This document shows, piece after piece, positions 1-6,758 of a stretch of 7,333 nt of DNA. The stretch's first letter is position 1. The number at the start of each line of letters is the position of its first letter. Source of the stretch: Bacteroidales bacterium UBA4230. GTDB taxonomy: Bacteria; Bacteroidota; Bacteroidia; Bacteroidales; UBA932. The notes beneath the pieces were generated by a model that searched no databases, was not told where the DNA came from, and saw only the letters and a list, made by a program, of their open reading frames with translations. A program made the position numbers and the translations under genes. The DNA is taken from NCBI GenBank assembly GCA_002395605.1, contig DGXO01000086.1, forward strand, positions 7,399 to 14,731. Reading direction: 5' to 3'.

Positions 1-600
1 TGGTGGTTCTTCCTGTTCTGGGCCCCTGCATACTTCCAGGACCAGTTCAACGCCCCTGCATCGTCACCCCTCGGCCAGGGCCTCATCTTCACCCTGTATG
101 CCATCGTGACCGTGGTGTCGCTCTTCGGCGGATATCTTCCCAAGCTCTTTGTAGAGAAAAAGGGCATGCATCCCTACAACGGCCGAATGCTGGCCATGCT
201 CATCTTCGCCTTCTTCCCGCTGGTAGCCCTGGCCGCCCAGCCGCTGGGTGCCTACAGTCCCTGGTGGCCGGCCATCCTCATCGGCATAGCGGGCGCAGGT
301 CATCAGGCCTGGAGCGCCAACATCTTCTCCACCGTGGGTGACATGTTCCCCAAGAGCACCATCGCTTCCATCACCGGAATCGGCGCAATGGCCGGCGGTA
401 TCGGCTCCATGATTATCCAGAAGGTAGCCGGTAATCTCTTCACCTATGCCGAAGCCCAGGGCGCCGCTTTCCACTTCATGGGATTTGAGGGCAAGCCTGC
501 AGGCTACTTCATCATGTTCTGCTTCTGCGGCCTGGCTTACCTCACCGGTTGGATTATCATGAAGGCCCTTGTGCCCAAGTACAAACCTGTTGAGGTTTAG
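1..600 (+). CDS. exuT: Hexuronate/anion:cation symporter, MFS (ExuT-like), C-terminal part
   Basis: The frame is open from base 1, so the 5' part lies outside the window; 199 residues remain, ending with TAG at 598-600. Five hydrophobic stretches (about residues 28-45, 62-80, 88-110, 121-145 and 167-190) fit the second half of a 12-helix major facilitator protein of the inner membrane. The segment HQAWSANIFSTVGDMFPK (100-117), followed by a glycine-rich helix with GIGAMAGGIGSM, is typical of the anion:cation symporter family, whose ExuT members import galacturonate and glucuronate with protons. A pectin methylesterase gene starts 20 bp downstream on the same strand, which supports uptake of pectin-derived uronates. 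Substrate is inferred from family and neighbours; another sugar acid is possible. Family assignment is firm, the symbol less so. Confidence 0.8.
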   Translation, partial: WWFFLFWAPAYFQDQFNAPASSPLGQGLIFTLYAIVTVVSLFGGYLPKLFVEKKGMHPYNGRMLAMLIFAFFPLVALAAQPLGAYSPWWPAILIGIAGAGHQAWSANIFSTVGDMFPKSTIASITGIGAMAGGIGSMIIQKVAGNLFTYAEAQGAAFHFMGFEGKPAGYFIMFCFCGLAYLTGWIIMKALVPKYKPVEV

Positions 601-620
601 GACGTTTTTGTTAACTGATT

Positions 621-2339
621 ATGAGAAGCTTAGCTAAAACGGCCATGTTGTTGGTCCTTGCAGTGGCCTGCGGTAAACCGGCGCAGGAGTCGCCTTCGGC
701 CGAAATACCTGCAGTGCCTGAGAATCTGAAACTGCACAGCGCCACTGAAAGCAGCCTCACCTTCCAGTGGAGCGCCGTTGAAGGTGCTACGTACGAATGG
801 AAACTCACCGGAGAGGAGTCTTTCTCAAAGAACGGGATATCGGCAAAAAGGAATGTCACGGTTGAGGGGCTTACTGCCGGCACCACGTACAGCTTCTCCG
901 TCCAGGCGGTGAACGCTGCGGGAAAGTCCGGGTTCTGCACTCCGGTGGAGGGAACCACCGAAGGTTCAAAACCGGTGCCTCCGGGGCCTGACCAGCCGGT
1001 AACTTCGGCCATGTGCGTAGATGCCCCTCTTGTAGTTGAGGTGGGCTCCGGCGCCACCCTTGGCACTTCCGGCCTCATCCAGGTGTTCAAGGCCGACGGC
1101 ACCCTTGTGGACAAGATTGACATGGCCGACATTGCCAAGGTGAACATCCTTGAAGACGGCACCATGGTTCCCAAGGAAACCATAAACAATGGCACCGAGC
1201 TCCATACTTTCATGGATGTCCTTCACAGCACCCGCTACCGTCCGGTGCATTACACTCCGGTTCGGCTTGAGGGCGGAAATCTTGTGATCAAGCTCCACAA
1301 CGAGGCCCTTGACTTCGGCGGCTCCTACTACCTTACCGTAGACGCTTCCGTTGCCGGAAAAGCTGTTGAAAAGACTGAATTCACAACCAAGGCAAAGCCT
1401 GTAGGCACTACCCTCAAGGTGGCCTCCGACGGCAGCGGAGACTTCTGCACCGTGCAGGGCGCCCTGAGCTATGCCACAACCCTTGGAAAGAACGACGCCG
1501 TTACCATCGAGGTGGCGGACGGCACTTACCCCGAACTCCTTTACCTTAGGGACAAGAACAACCTTACCATAAAGGGCGCATCCCGCGAAAAGACTGTCAT
1601 AGCCTATCCCAACAACGAAAGCTATGCAACAGGCTCCGGCGCCGCGGCATCGTCCAAGCCGTCCATCGGCTCCACTGTAGGTGTCCTTGGCGGCCGCTGC
1701 CTTTTCCTTGCCGAAAGCTGTGACAACCTTGTGATAGAGAACCTTACCATAGAGAACACCTTCTGGGCAAGTGACCACAAGGGACAGGCCGAAACCATCT
1801 ACTTCAACGGAGACAACAAGAAACTCACTGTTGAAAGTTGTGACCTGATTTCCTGGCAGGACACCTTCCTTTGCAAGGGCTATGTGTGGGTGCACAATTC
1901 CCTCATAGCGGGGCATGTGGACTTTATCTGGGGATACCCCCAGGCCTGCCTCTTCGAAGACTGCGAAATCCGTTCACGTGCAGGCGGTTACATTGTCCAG
2001 GCCCGTTGCCCGGCAGGCTCCAAGGGCTTTGTGTTCCTGAACTGTTCATTGACTGCCGAAGACGGCGTTTCAAACGGTTCCGTATGGCTTGCCCGCTCAG
2101 GCGGAGACACTTCAGTCAACGACAACGTCACTTACGTGAACTGCTCCATGACGGATGCCATAGCCCCTGCCGGATGGCACACCGGAAAAACGCCCACTCC
2201 CGCCACTCCCACCGCCACCGACGGCTGGAAGGAATATGGCACCAAGGGCGTTTCCACGGCATCCCGCAACTCTTATGGCAAAATACTTACTGCTGCCGAA
2301 GCAGAGGCCTACTCTTCAAAAGAAAAGGTTTTACCGTAG
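621..2339 (+). CDS. Lipoprotein pectin methylesterase (pectinesterase, CE8) with N-terminal FN3 and Ig-like domains
   Basis: This 572-residue protein should remove methyl esters from homogalacturonan, preparing it for lyases. A hydrophobic leader ends at Cys17 (LAVAC), so it is probably a lipoprotein. Residues about 32-115 look like a fibronectin type III domain (PENLKLHSATESSLTFQW, then GTTYSFSVQAVN). Residues about 128-258 look like a bacterial Ig-like module. The catalytic beta-helix runs from about 262 to the end and opens with VASDGSGDFCTVQGAL. Active-site landmarks are Q389 (GQAET), Q413 and D414 (QDTFL, acid/base), D434 (HVDFIWG, nucleophile) and R492 (LARSG). The usual LGRPW motif is altered around that arginine, but the family's C-terminal pattern (GWKEYGTKG, then LTAAEAEAY) is present. 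The gene begins 20 bp after the symporter and ends 4 bp before the GH43 gene, suggesting one operon. No Shine-Dalgarno sequence is seen, as is usual in this phylum. Confidence 0.9.
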   Translation: MRSLAKTAMLLVLAVACGKPAQESPSAEIPAVPENLKLHSATESSLTFQWSAVEGATYEWKLTGEESFSKNGISAKRNVTVEGLTAGTTYSFSVQAVNAAGKSGFCTPVEGTTEGSKPVPPGPDQPVTSAMCVDAPLVVEVGSGATLGTSGLIQVFKADGTLVDKIDMADIAKVNILEDGTMVPKETINNGTELHTFMDVLHSTRYRPVHYTPVRLEGGNLVIKLHNEALDFGGSYYLTVDASVAGKAVEKTEFTTKAKPVGTTLKVASDGSGDFCTVQGALSYATTLGKNDAVTIEVADGTYPELLYLRDKNNLTIKGASREKTVIAYPNNESYATGSGAAASSKPSIGSTVGVLGGRCLFLAESCDNLVIENLTIENTFWASDHKGQAETIYFNGDNKKLTVESCDLISWQDTFLCKGYVWVHNSLIAGHVDFIWGYPQACLFEDCEIRSRAGGYIVQARCPAGSKGFVFLNCSLTAEDGVSNGSVWLARSGGDTSVNDNVTYVNCSMTDAIAPAGWHTGKTPTPATPTATDGWKEYGTKGVSTASRNSYGKILTAAEAEAYSSKEKVLP

Positions 2340-2343
2340 TATT

Positions 2344-4089
2344 ATGAATTGCATCAGACGCTCCATTCTCGCCCTTTGCGCGGTGGCCATGGGTTGCAGT
2401 CCAAAGGCGCAGATTGAGTACACCAACCCCGTCCTGCATCTGGATTACAGTGATCCGGATGTTTGCAGGGTGGGGGAGGATTACTATCTTACGGCATCTT
2501 CTTTCAACTGCTTCCCGGGGCTCCCTATCCTGCATTCCAGGGACCTTGTTCACTGGGAGCAGATTGGCGCCGCCCTCATGGACTATCCCTGTGACGGCAC
2601 TGATGCGGATTTCCGCACCACCGTGCAGCACGGGAACGCCGTGTGGGCACCGGCTATCCGTTACCATGACGGTTGGTTCTACATCTATGTCGGAGACCCG
2701 GACCGCGGTATTTTCATGGTTAAGGCTCAGAGGCCGGAAGGTCCTTGGGAGAAGCCCGTTTGGGTGGTGCGTCAGAAAGGATTCATTGACCCTTGCCCGC
2801 TATGGGACGATGGCGGCAACGCATATCTGTCCCACGGCCTTGCCGGTTCACGCGCCGGGCTCAAAAGCGTGCTGTTTGTGGCGCCAATGTCTCCGGACGG
2901 AACTACTCTCACAGGTCCGTCACGCATAGTCTACGACGGCCACAGTACCCAGCCCACCATTGAAGGTACAAAGTTCTATAAGAGAGGCGGTTACTATTAC
3001 ATCTTCTCTCCTGCCGGAGGCGTTGCCACAGGCTGGCAGACAGTCCTGAGGGCAAAGGATCCCTTCGGCCCTTATGAGGAGAAGATTGTGATGGCCTGGG
3101 CTCCCGGCACCATCAACGGTCCCCATCAGGGTGCATGGGTGGAAGGCACTGACGGCAAAGACTGGTTCCTGCATTTCCAGGACAAGGGCGCTTATGGCCG
3201 AATCCTGCATCTTCAGCCCATGACCTGGCGCTCCGACGGCTGGCCTCTCATTGGCGAGGACCCGGACGGTGACGGCGTGGGGCAGCCGGTTATGAGGTAT
3301 GAGATTTCTCCGCTCGCTTCGCTCGGTCGAAATGACAAAAAAGCTGTCATTTCGAACGGACACCACTCTGTCATTTCGAGCGGAGGCGAAGCCGTAGTCG
3401 AGAAATCTCCTTACGGCCTGTCATGGGCCTGGCAATACCCCGCAATCCCCGGCCCGTATTGGCACATGGCGCTTCCGGATGGCGGCGTAAGACTCTACAG
3501 CGTAGAGCAAAAATGGCCTTACCGGAGCCTCTGGGACTGCCCCAACGTGCTTCAGCAGAAGTTTTCGGCCGAAACTTTCGCGGTAAAGGCCAAAATGAAG
3601 TTCTGTCCCAATCCCCAGCTGAAACAGAGGGGAGAAACCGCTGGCTTTGTGGTGATGGGGAATGACTATGCCGGGCTAAGGCTCACAGACACCCGTGAAG
3701 GAGCGCTTCTCAGCTACATAAGTTGCCTGGGGGCCTCCAAAGGTGCCGAAGAAACGGCAATCCCGCTTATCGTGCTGCCGTATTCGGCCCATCCCCAGCC
3801 TCATGAGTACGAGTCTAAGAACGTCCCGCTGGTAGACTATCCCGACAGGCAGGAAGCCGTGCTTTACGTGAAACTTGATGTGGCTCCAAGGCCGGTGGAG
3901 GGCAATGTCCCTGATGCCGTTTGCAGGTTCTCCTACAGCCAGGACGGCCTTGAATGGACAACCGTCCCCGTAGAGTTCGTGGCCCGGCCGGAACTTTGGA
4001 TAGGCGCAAAATGGGGCTTTTTCTGCAACCGCTTCAGTCCTAAAAACGACTCCGGCTGCGTGGATGTGACAGATCTGGAAGTGTTATAA
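2344..4089 (+). CDS. GH43 family glycosidase lipoprotein (beta-xylosidase/alpha-L-arabinofuranosidase type) with C-terminal concanavalin-like domain
   Basis: The ATG at 2344 is chosen over an upstream in-frame ATG at 2236 because it lies 4 bp after the preceding stop and begins a lipoprotein leader (MNCIRRSILALCAVAMGC, Cys18). The 581-residue product has a GH43 five-bladed propeller at about 25-318. Likely catalytic residues are D37 (DYSDPDV, general base), D149 (GFIDPCPLWDDGG, pKa modulator) and E207 (TIEGTKFYKRGGYYY, general acid). NAVWAP (98-103) and GPHQGAW (259-265) are also typical. Residues about 356-581 match the beta-sandwich found at the C terminus of GH43 beta-xylosidases (YGLSWAWQYP, GETAGFVVMGNDYAGLRL). 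Residues 320-355, at the joint, are encoded by a palindromic repeat. The enzyme probably releases arabinose or xylose from pectin side chains or arabinoxylan; exact specificity cannot be read from sequence. The stop overlaps the convergent lipoprotein gene. Confidence 0.9.
   Translation: MNCIRRSILALCAVAMGCSPKAQIEYTNPVLHLDYSDPDVCRVGEDYYLTASSFNCFPGLPILHSRDLVHWEQIGAALMDYPCDGTDADFRTTVQHGNAVWAPAIRYHDGWFYIYVGDPDRGIFMVKAQRPEGPWEKPVWVVRQKGFIDPCPLWDDGGNAYLSHGLAGSRAGLKSVLFVAPMSPDGTTLTGPSRIVYDGHSTQPTIEGTKFYKRGGYYYIFSPAGGVATGWQTVLRAKDPFGPYEEKIVMAWAPGTINGPHQGAWVEGTDGKDWFLHFQDKGAYGRILHLQPMTWRSDGWPLIGEDPDGDGVGQPVMRYEISPLASLGRNDKKAVISNGHHSVISSGGEAVVEKSPYGLSWAWQYPAIPGPYWHMALPDGGVRLYSVEQKWPYRSLWDCPNVLQQKFSAETFAVKAKMKFCPNPQLKQRGETAGFVVMGNDYAGLRLTDTREGALLSYISCLGASKGAEETAIPLIVLPYSAHPQPHEYESKNVPLVDYPDRQEAVLYVKLDVAPRPVEGNVPDAVCRFSYSQDGLEWTTVPVEFVARPELWIGAKWGFFCNRFSPKNDSGCVDVTDLEVL
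3301..3409. repeat. In-frame palindromic repeat element inside the GH43 gene
   Basis: The element begins with GAGATTTCTC (3301-3310) and ends with GAGAAATCTC (3400-3409), which are exact reverse complements. The left arm (3301-3337) and right arm (3369-3409) both run from this terminus, through an imperfect GC-rich part containing GCTTCG, to CGAAATGACA or its complement. The core motif TGTCATTTCGA occurs at 3345-3355 and 3369-3379, and inverted at 3327-3337. From memory, short repeats with this look (TCATTTCGAGCG...GAGAAATCTC) are scattered in intergenic DNA of Bacteroidota genomes; that is recollection, not a search result. Here the element is translated as GH43 residues 320-355, in the linker between the two domains, without a stop codon. 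No transposase is encoded in it. Confidence 0.85.
3327..3355. other. Perfect 11-bp stem-loop within the palindromic element
   Basis: TCGAAATGACA (3327-3337) and TGTCATTTCGA (3345-3355) pair perfectly around a 7-base loop (3338-3344), inside the coding sequence. A second copy of the right half at 3369-3379 offers an alternative partner, so the region can fold in two ways: this short hairpin, or a long hairpin pairing the outer arms 3301-3337 and 3369-3409. There is no U-run after it and the gene continues, so it is not an obvious terminator. Confidence 0.7.
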
Positions 4090-4908
4090 TTCCCATTCTT
4101 CCTTTGGAAGCACTTCTATCCCGTTTTGGTGATAGACGAACCTTTCATAGTAGACCCTGGTTGTCAACTCGCCATTGGTGTCCACTCCCGCTACCGCAAG
4201 GGTATACGTCTGTCCTTCCGTGGGGCGGTCGCGGTCCTGTGCGGCAAAATCCCAGAGGACCGTGCTTGAATAAACCATGTGGTCAATGAAGCCGTACTGG
4301 TTGTACATGTCCAGAAGGGAATACAGGAAACGGTCTTCGGACATGCCGTAATTGGCGTCAATGAGGTCTTTTTTCTCGTAATCCCAGAAGAAGGACTCTC
4401 CCTCACGTGAAGGGGTGATTGTAACGGAACTCCCTTCAAACTTGATACCAAAGGTAAGGTCGGATTTCTGGATAGATGGGGTCTCTACATCAAGCGTATA
4501 CACTTCTCCTATCCTCTTGTGGGTGTCGGGGTGAACCTGGCACACTATGAGGCGGTGTTTCTTGCCGGGCTGTATTTCCTTGAGCCGGAAGTCTACATGC
4601 CCCTGATAGCAGAACATGTCCCTGAATGATGCGCGGTAGTCATGGAATTCCTGATAGGAGGAGTAGATCATCTCAAATTGATCCAAGGAGCCGTCGGCAA
4701 TTATTTCATCGGACATAGGGAAAGTCATGTCTCCTTCCGATGTTCCGGTAACAGTATACCAAACGTCCGGGTTGGCAGGATCTATGGAGATTTCCACCCT
4801 GGTGGGGGATATATAAGTGACTTTGATTGAGAAGCTTGTGGGCTGGTCCAGTCTTTTACTGCACGCCAAGGCCAGTGAAAGGAGAAGGATGGGGATTATT
4901 CTTTTCAT
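4084..4908 (-). CDS. Putative lipoprotein with two tandem related domains, function unknown
   Basis: I do not recognise this 274-residue protein. It starts MKRIIPILLLSLALAC, a clear lipoprotein leader with Cys16, so it should be anchored in the envelope. The mature part seems to be two diverged copies of one beta-rich unit, about 25-143 and 151-260. Each opens with a similar strand pair (SFSIKVTYISPTRVEISIDP versus LTFGIKFEGSSVTITPS), has an aromatic middle section (SSYQEFHDY, YNQYGFIDH) and ends with a compact-turn strand (PGKKHRLIVCQV versus EGQTYTLAVAGV). This resembles the Ig-like repeats of many Bacteroidales surface lipoproteins. No catalytic motif is visible. It begins 2 bp after the stop of the lipase-like gene, so it is probably the last gene of that operon. 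Its stop codon overlaps the end of the GH43 gene by 6 bp. A binding or accessory role for the hydrolase is a guess from position only. Confidence 0.8.
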   Translation of the reverse strand: MKRIIPILLLSLALACSKRLDQPTSFSIKVTYISPTRVEISIDPANPDVWYTVTGTSEGDMTFPMSDEIIADGSLDQFEMIYSSYQEFHDYRASFRDMFCYQGHVDFRLKEIQPGKKHRLIVCQVHPDTHKRIGEVYTLDVETPSIQKSDLTFGIKFEGSSVTITPSREGESFFWDYEKKDLIDANYGMSEDRFLYSLLDMYNQYGFIDHMVYSSTVLWDFAAQDRDRPTEGQTYTLAVAGVDTNGELTTRVYYERFVYHQNGIEVLPKEEWEL

Positions 4909-4910
4909 GG

Positions 4911-6137
4911 CTACAGGTCTTTTGCTACGTTGAAGATAAAGCGTAAGGCGCCCATGGAGTGGCTGCCGTATTCCCCGAAATCAAAGCTTATATTACTGTG
5001 TTTGAAGTATTGTTCGGCCTTGAGGGCGTTTACAAAGGGAACGGTCTTGTCTTCCCGGCTGTGGAACATGTAAATATGTGCCCTCGGCTGAAAAATGAGG
5101 GTGGAATTGTGCAGGAGGGCCTTGTACAGGAGGGCTGTCTGGCTGCTGGACTTGTCCCTGCCTTCCTCTGTCATTAGTTCATGTAAGGCCTTGGCGCCCA
5201 TGAGTTTGTTGATTTGCCCAACGGTGTATTTCTTGGAGTTTATCCACTCCTCATAGTTTTCAAGCAGCTTTGGCTGGAAAAAGTCGGCCATGTCAAGGTC
5301 CAGCGCTTCTCCCACGCTGATTCCCTGGACAATCATGGGGATGGCGCAGGGGATGCCGGTGATGTCTTCCTGCATTGAGAGGTCGAAGGTGGCGTTGAGG
5401 TCGTAGGGACCGCCGCCGGCGTAGACTTTCTCAATTGGAAGTTCAGTAGGGTAACGCTCCTGGAGGAGTTTCATTACGGCCATGGTGGTGGAGCCGCCCT
5501 GGGAGTAGCCCACAAGGATAACTTTTTCGCTTTCGGGGGCGCGGCCTATATGCTCAAGGTAAGGTTTCACGGCAAGCGCCATGTCCACAACGCTTTGTGC
5601 GGTGCTGGCCGTGTGCATGTAAGGGTGAACCATGTGGGAAGTAACTCCAAAGCCTATGTAGTCGGCAATGGCCACGGCGTAGCCCTTGCTGGCAATTATG
5701 CCTTCCAGCGGGAAACTCTCCGAGGGACATTCGAAGTTGGCGCCAATGGTGAAGTGGCTCACAATGACAAGGTTTTTTACGGGCCCTTTGGCCGGGACAA
5801 GGAGTTTTCCGGAAAGCGTGAGGGGATTCCCGTCTGCGTCCTGTCCTTTGTATGTGCCCGCAATGTGTATTAGGGAATTGCTGTTAATGCTACCAAGAAG
5901 CTCCTTCACAATGCCCTGGCCCGTTGCGGCCGCAATTTTGGTGTCGGACTCTTCGTCGCCGATGTCCATCATGCGGACGTCCGGGTTAAGTTCCCCGTTT
6001 TCCATAAAAGTATCGGCCGATTTTACCGAAAACGGGTGGAAGGTGTCAAAATCCACTATCTGGACCTCCGGGTGCTGGCACGCGGCAAGGAGGAGACTCC
6101 CCGCGGCGGCGCAAGCTATGTATCTGAGTATCTTCAT
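4911..6137 (-). CDS. Lipase-like alpha/beta-hydrolase lipoprotein
   Basis: The start at 6137 (MKILRYIACAAAGSLLLAAC) is preferred to an in-frame ATG at 6149. It gives a clean lipoprotein leader ending in Cys20 and avoids overlap with the upstream gene, whose stop ends at 6139. The 408-residue product has an alpha/beta-hydrolase fold: a strand with LVIVSHFTIGA (123-133, oxyanion-hole area), KGYAVAIADYIGFG (151-164), and the nucleophile elbow VGYSQGGS with Ser212. Probable triad partners are D363 (HSREDKTVPF) and H393 (EYGSHSMGALRF). The order and spacing resemble secreted lipases of the LIP type, though the natural ester is unknown. The gene sits between a small outer-membrane protein and an unknown lipoprotein, almost without gaps, so the three are likely co-transcribed. 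Next to pectin genes, an esterase acting on acetyl or feruloyl groups is possible but unproven. Confidence 0.85.
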   Translation of the reverse strand: MKILRYIACAAAGSLLLAACQHPEVQIVDFDTFHPFSVKSADTFMENGELNPDVRMMDIGDEESDTKIAAATGQGIVKELLGSINSNSLIHIAGTYKGQDADGNPLTLSGKLLVPAKGPVKNLVIVSHFTIGANFECPSESFPLEGIIASKGYAVAIADYIGFGVTSHMVHPYMHTASTAQSVVDMALAVKPYLEHIGRAPESEKVILVGYSQGGSTTMAVMKLLQERYPTELPIEKVYAGGGPYDLNATFDLSMQEDITGIPCAIPMIVQGISVGEALDLDMADFFQPKLLENYEEWINSKKYTVGQINKLMGAKALHELMTEEGRDKSSSQTALLYKALLHNSTLIFQPRAHIYMFHSREDKTVPFVNALKAEQYFKHSNISFDFGEYGSHSMGALRFIFNVAKDL

Positions 6138-6138
6138 A

Positions 6139-6714
6139 TTACCATGCATAGTTAAGGCTTATTGAAAACAGGCGGGATCCTACCATGTAAACTCTGTTGG
6201 CGTTTTTTATGGCGTTCAGGGCGCCAAGGCTGAAGGTGCCGGACCAAGGCCCTTTCCCAACCTGGACGCTGAAGAAATTGAGGTTGCCGGCCAGGGCGAA
6301 TTCACGGTTCCCGGCGCTGTCAAACGCCATTACCGCTCCAAATCCAAAGCCGGAGTAGAAGCTCACCCACTCCCTTTCAAAAAATGTGAAGCGGATTGTG
6401 GGCATTGCAATGAGGTTGTAGTTGTTAAGCGGCTTCCCGTTTTCCTGCCAGAAAATGCCCTCAAAATCCAGTTCTCCGCCAACGCTGATCAATTTGCTCA
6501 GCCTATAACTGTACTCGGAGAAAATGTGCCCGGTATAGCCGAAATTGCTCCTTACATTCCCATCGAGCCCTGTTCCGGGGTGGAACGCAAGGGTTTCAAA
6601 GAGCATGTCGCCCCATCCAAGACGCACCTGGCTACGGGGAGCGCCCTTGGGCTCGCCCGCCATGGCAAGGAGGGGTGTGAGGAGTATCAGGAGAGTGAGG
6701 ATTCTTCTTTTCAT
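6139..6714 (-). CDS. Small outer-membrane beta-barrel protein, hypothetical
   Basis: The ATG at 6714 is chosen: the frame could extend to a TTG at 6720, but MKRRILTLLILLTPLLAMA is a complete type I signal peptide, probably cleaved after Ala19. The mature protein (about 172 residues) consists of alternating polar and aromatic strands, such as WVSFYSGFGFGAVMAF, EFALAGNLNFFSVQVGKG and a final SRLFSISLNYAW. Ending in an aromatic residue is typical of outer-membrane barrels inserted by BamA. The length suits an eight-stranded barrel like OmpW or OmpX, but I see no family signature and cannot assign a ligand. It is the first gene of the minus-strand operon, 1 bp ahead of the lipase-like gene, and its start lies about 20 bases from a possible -7 promoter element. 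Confidence 0.75.
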   Translation of the reverse strand: MKRRILTLLILLTPLLAMAGEPKGAPRSQVRLGWGDMLFETLAFHPGTGLDGNVRSNFGYTGHIFSEYSYRLSKLISVGGELDFEGIFWQENGKPLNNYNLIAMPTIRFTFFEREWVSFYSGFGFGAVMAFDSAGNREFALAGNLNFFSVQVGKGPWSGTFSLGALNAIKNANRVYMVGSRLFSISLNYAW

Positions 6715-6735
6715 GGCCAAACTATTTTCAATTTA

Positions 6736-6743
6736 CAAATATA
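6736..6743 (-). promoter_or_regulatory. Probable -7 element for the minus-strand envelope operon
   Basis: Read on the minus strand this is TATATTTG, matching the TAnnTTTG element. Transcription would begin near 6729, about 15 bases before the ATG at 6714. No TTTG lies at the usual 19-21-base distance upstream on that strand, so the -33 box is weak or absent and expression may need an activator. Confidence 0.5.
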
Positions 6744-6758
6744 TGCATATTTTTTAAT

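Noticed and set aside
966..1916. Long open frame on the minus strand (316 codons) opposite the pectin methylesterase gene
   Set aside because: It lies wholly antisense to a gene with clear catalytic motifs, and its translation has no recognisable domain or export signal. It is a by-product of codon bias.
2236..2343. N-terminal extension of GH43 from an upstream in-frame ATG
   Set aside because: It would overlap the pectin methylesterase end by more than 100 bp and bury the lipoprotein signal 36 residues inside the protein.
2920..3366. Minus-strand frame of 148 codons containing VISTERSERRNL
   Set aside because: It is antisense to GH43. That peptide is simply the palindromic element read backwards, a common source of false hypothetical proteins as far as I recall.
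3301..3409. Insertion sequence or CRISPR-like repeat
   Set aside because: The element is too short to encode a transposase, and has no regularly spaced repeat-spacer units; it is a non-coding-type palindromic repeat.
4078..4116. Possible terminator: GAAGTG (4078-4083) with CACTTC (4111-4116)
   Set aside because: The stem is only six pairs with a 27-base loop and no following U-run, so it is not persuasive on either strand.
5686..6165. Plus-strand frame of 159 codons opposite the lipase-like gene
   Set aside because: It is antisense to a gene with a GxSxG nucleophile and a full triad, and has no coherent domain of its own.
6715..6720. TTG start two codons before the ATG of the outer-membrane protein
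   Set aside because: The ATG at 6714 gives a complete signal peptide directly and a more usual start codon.
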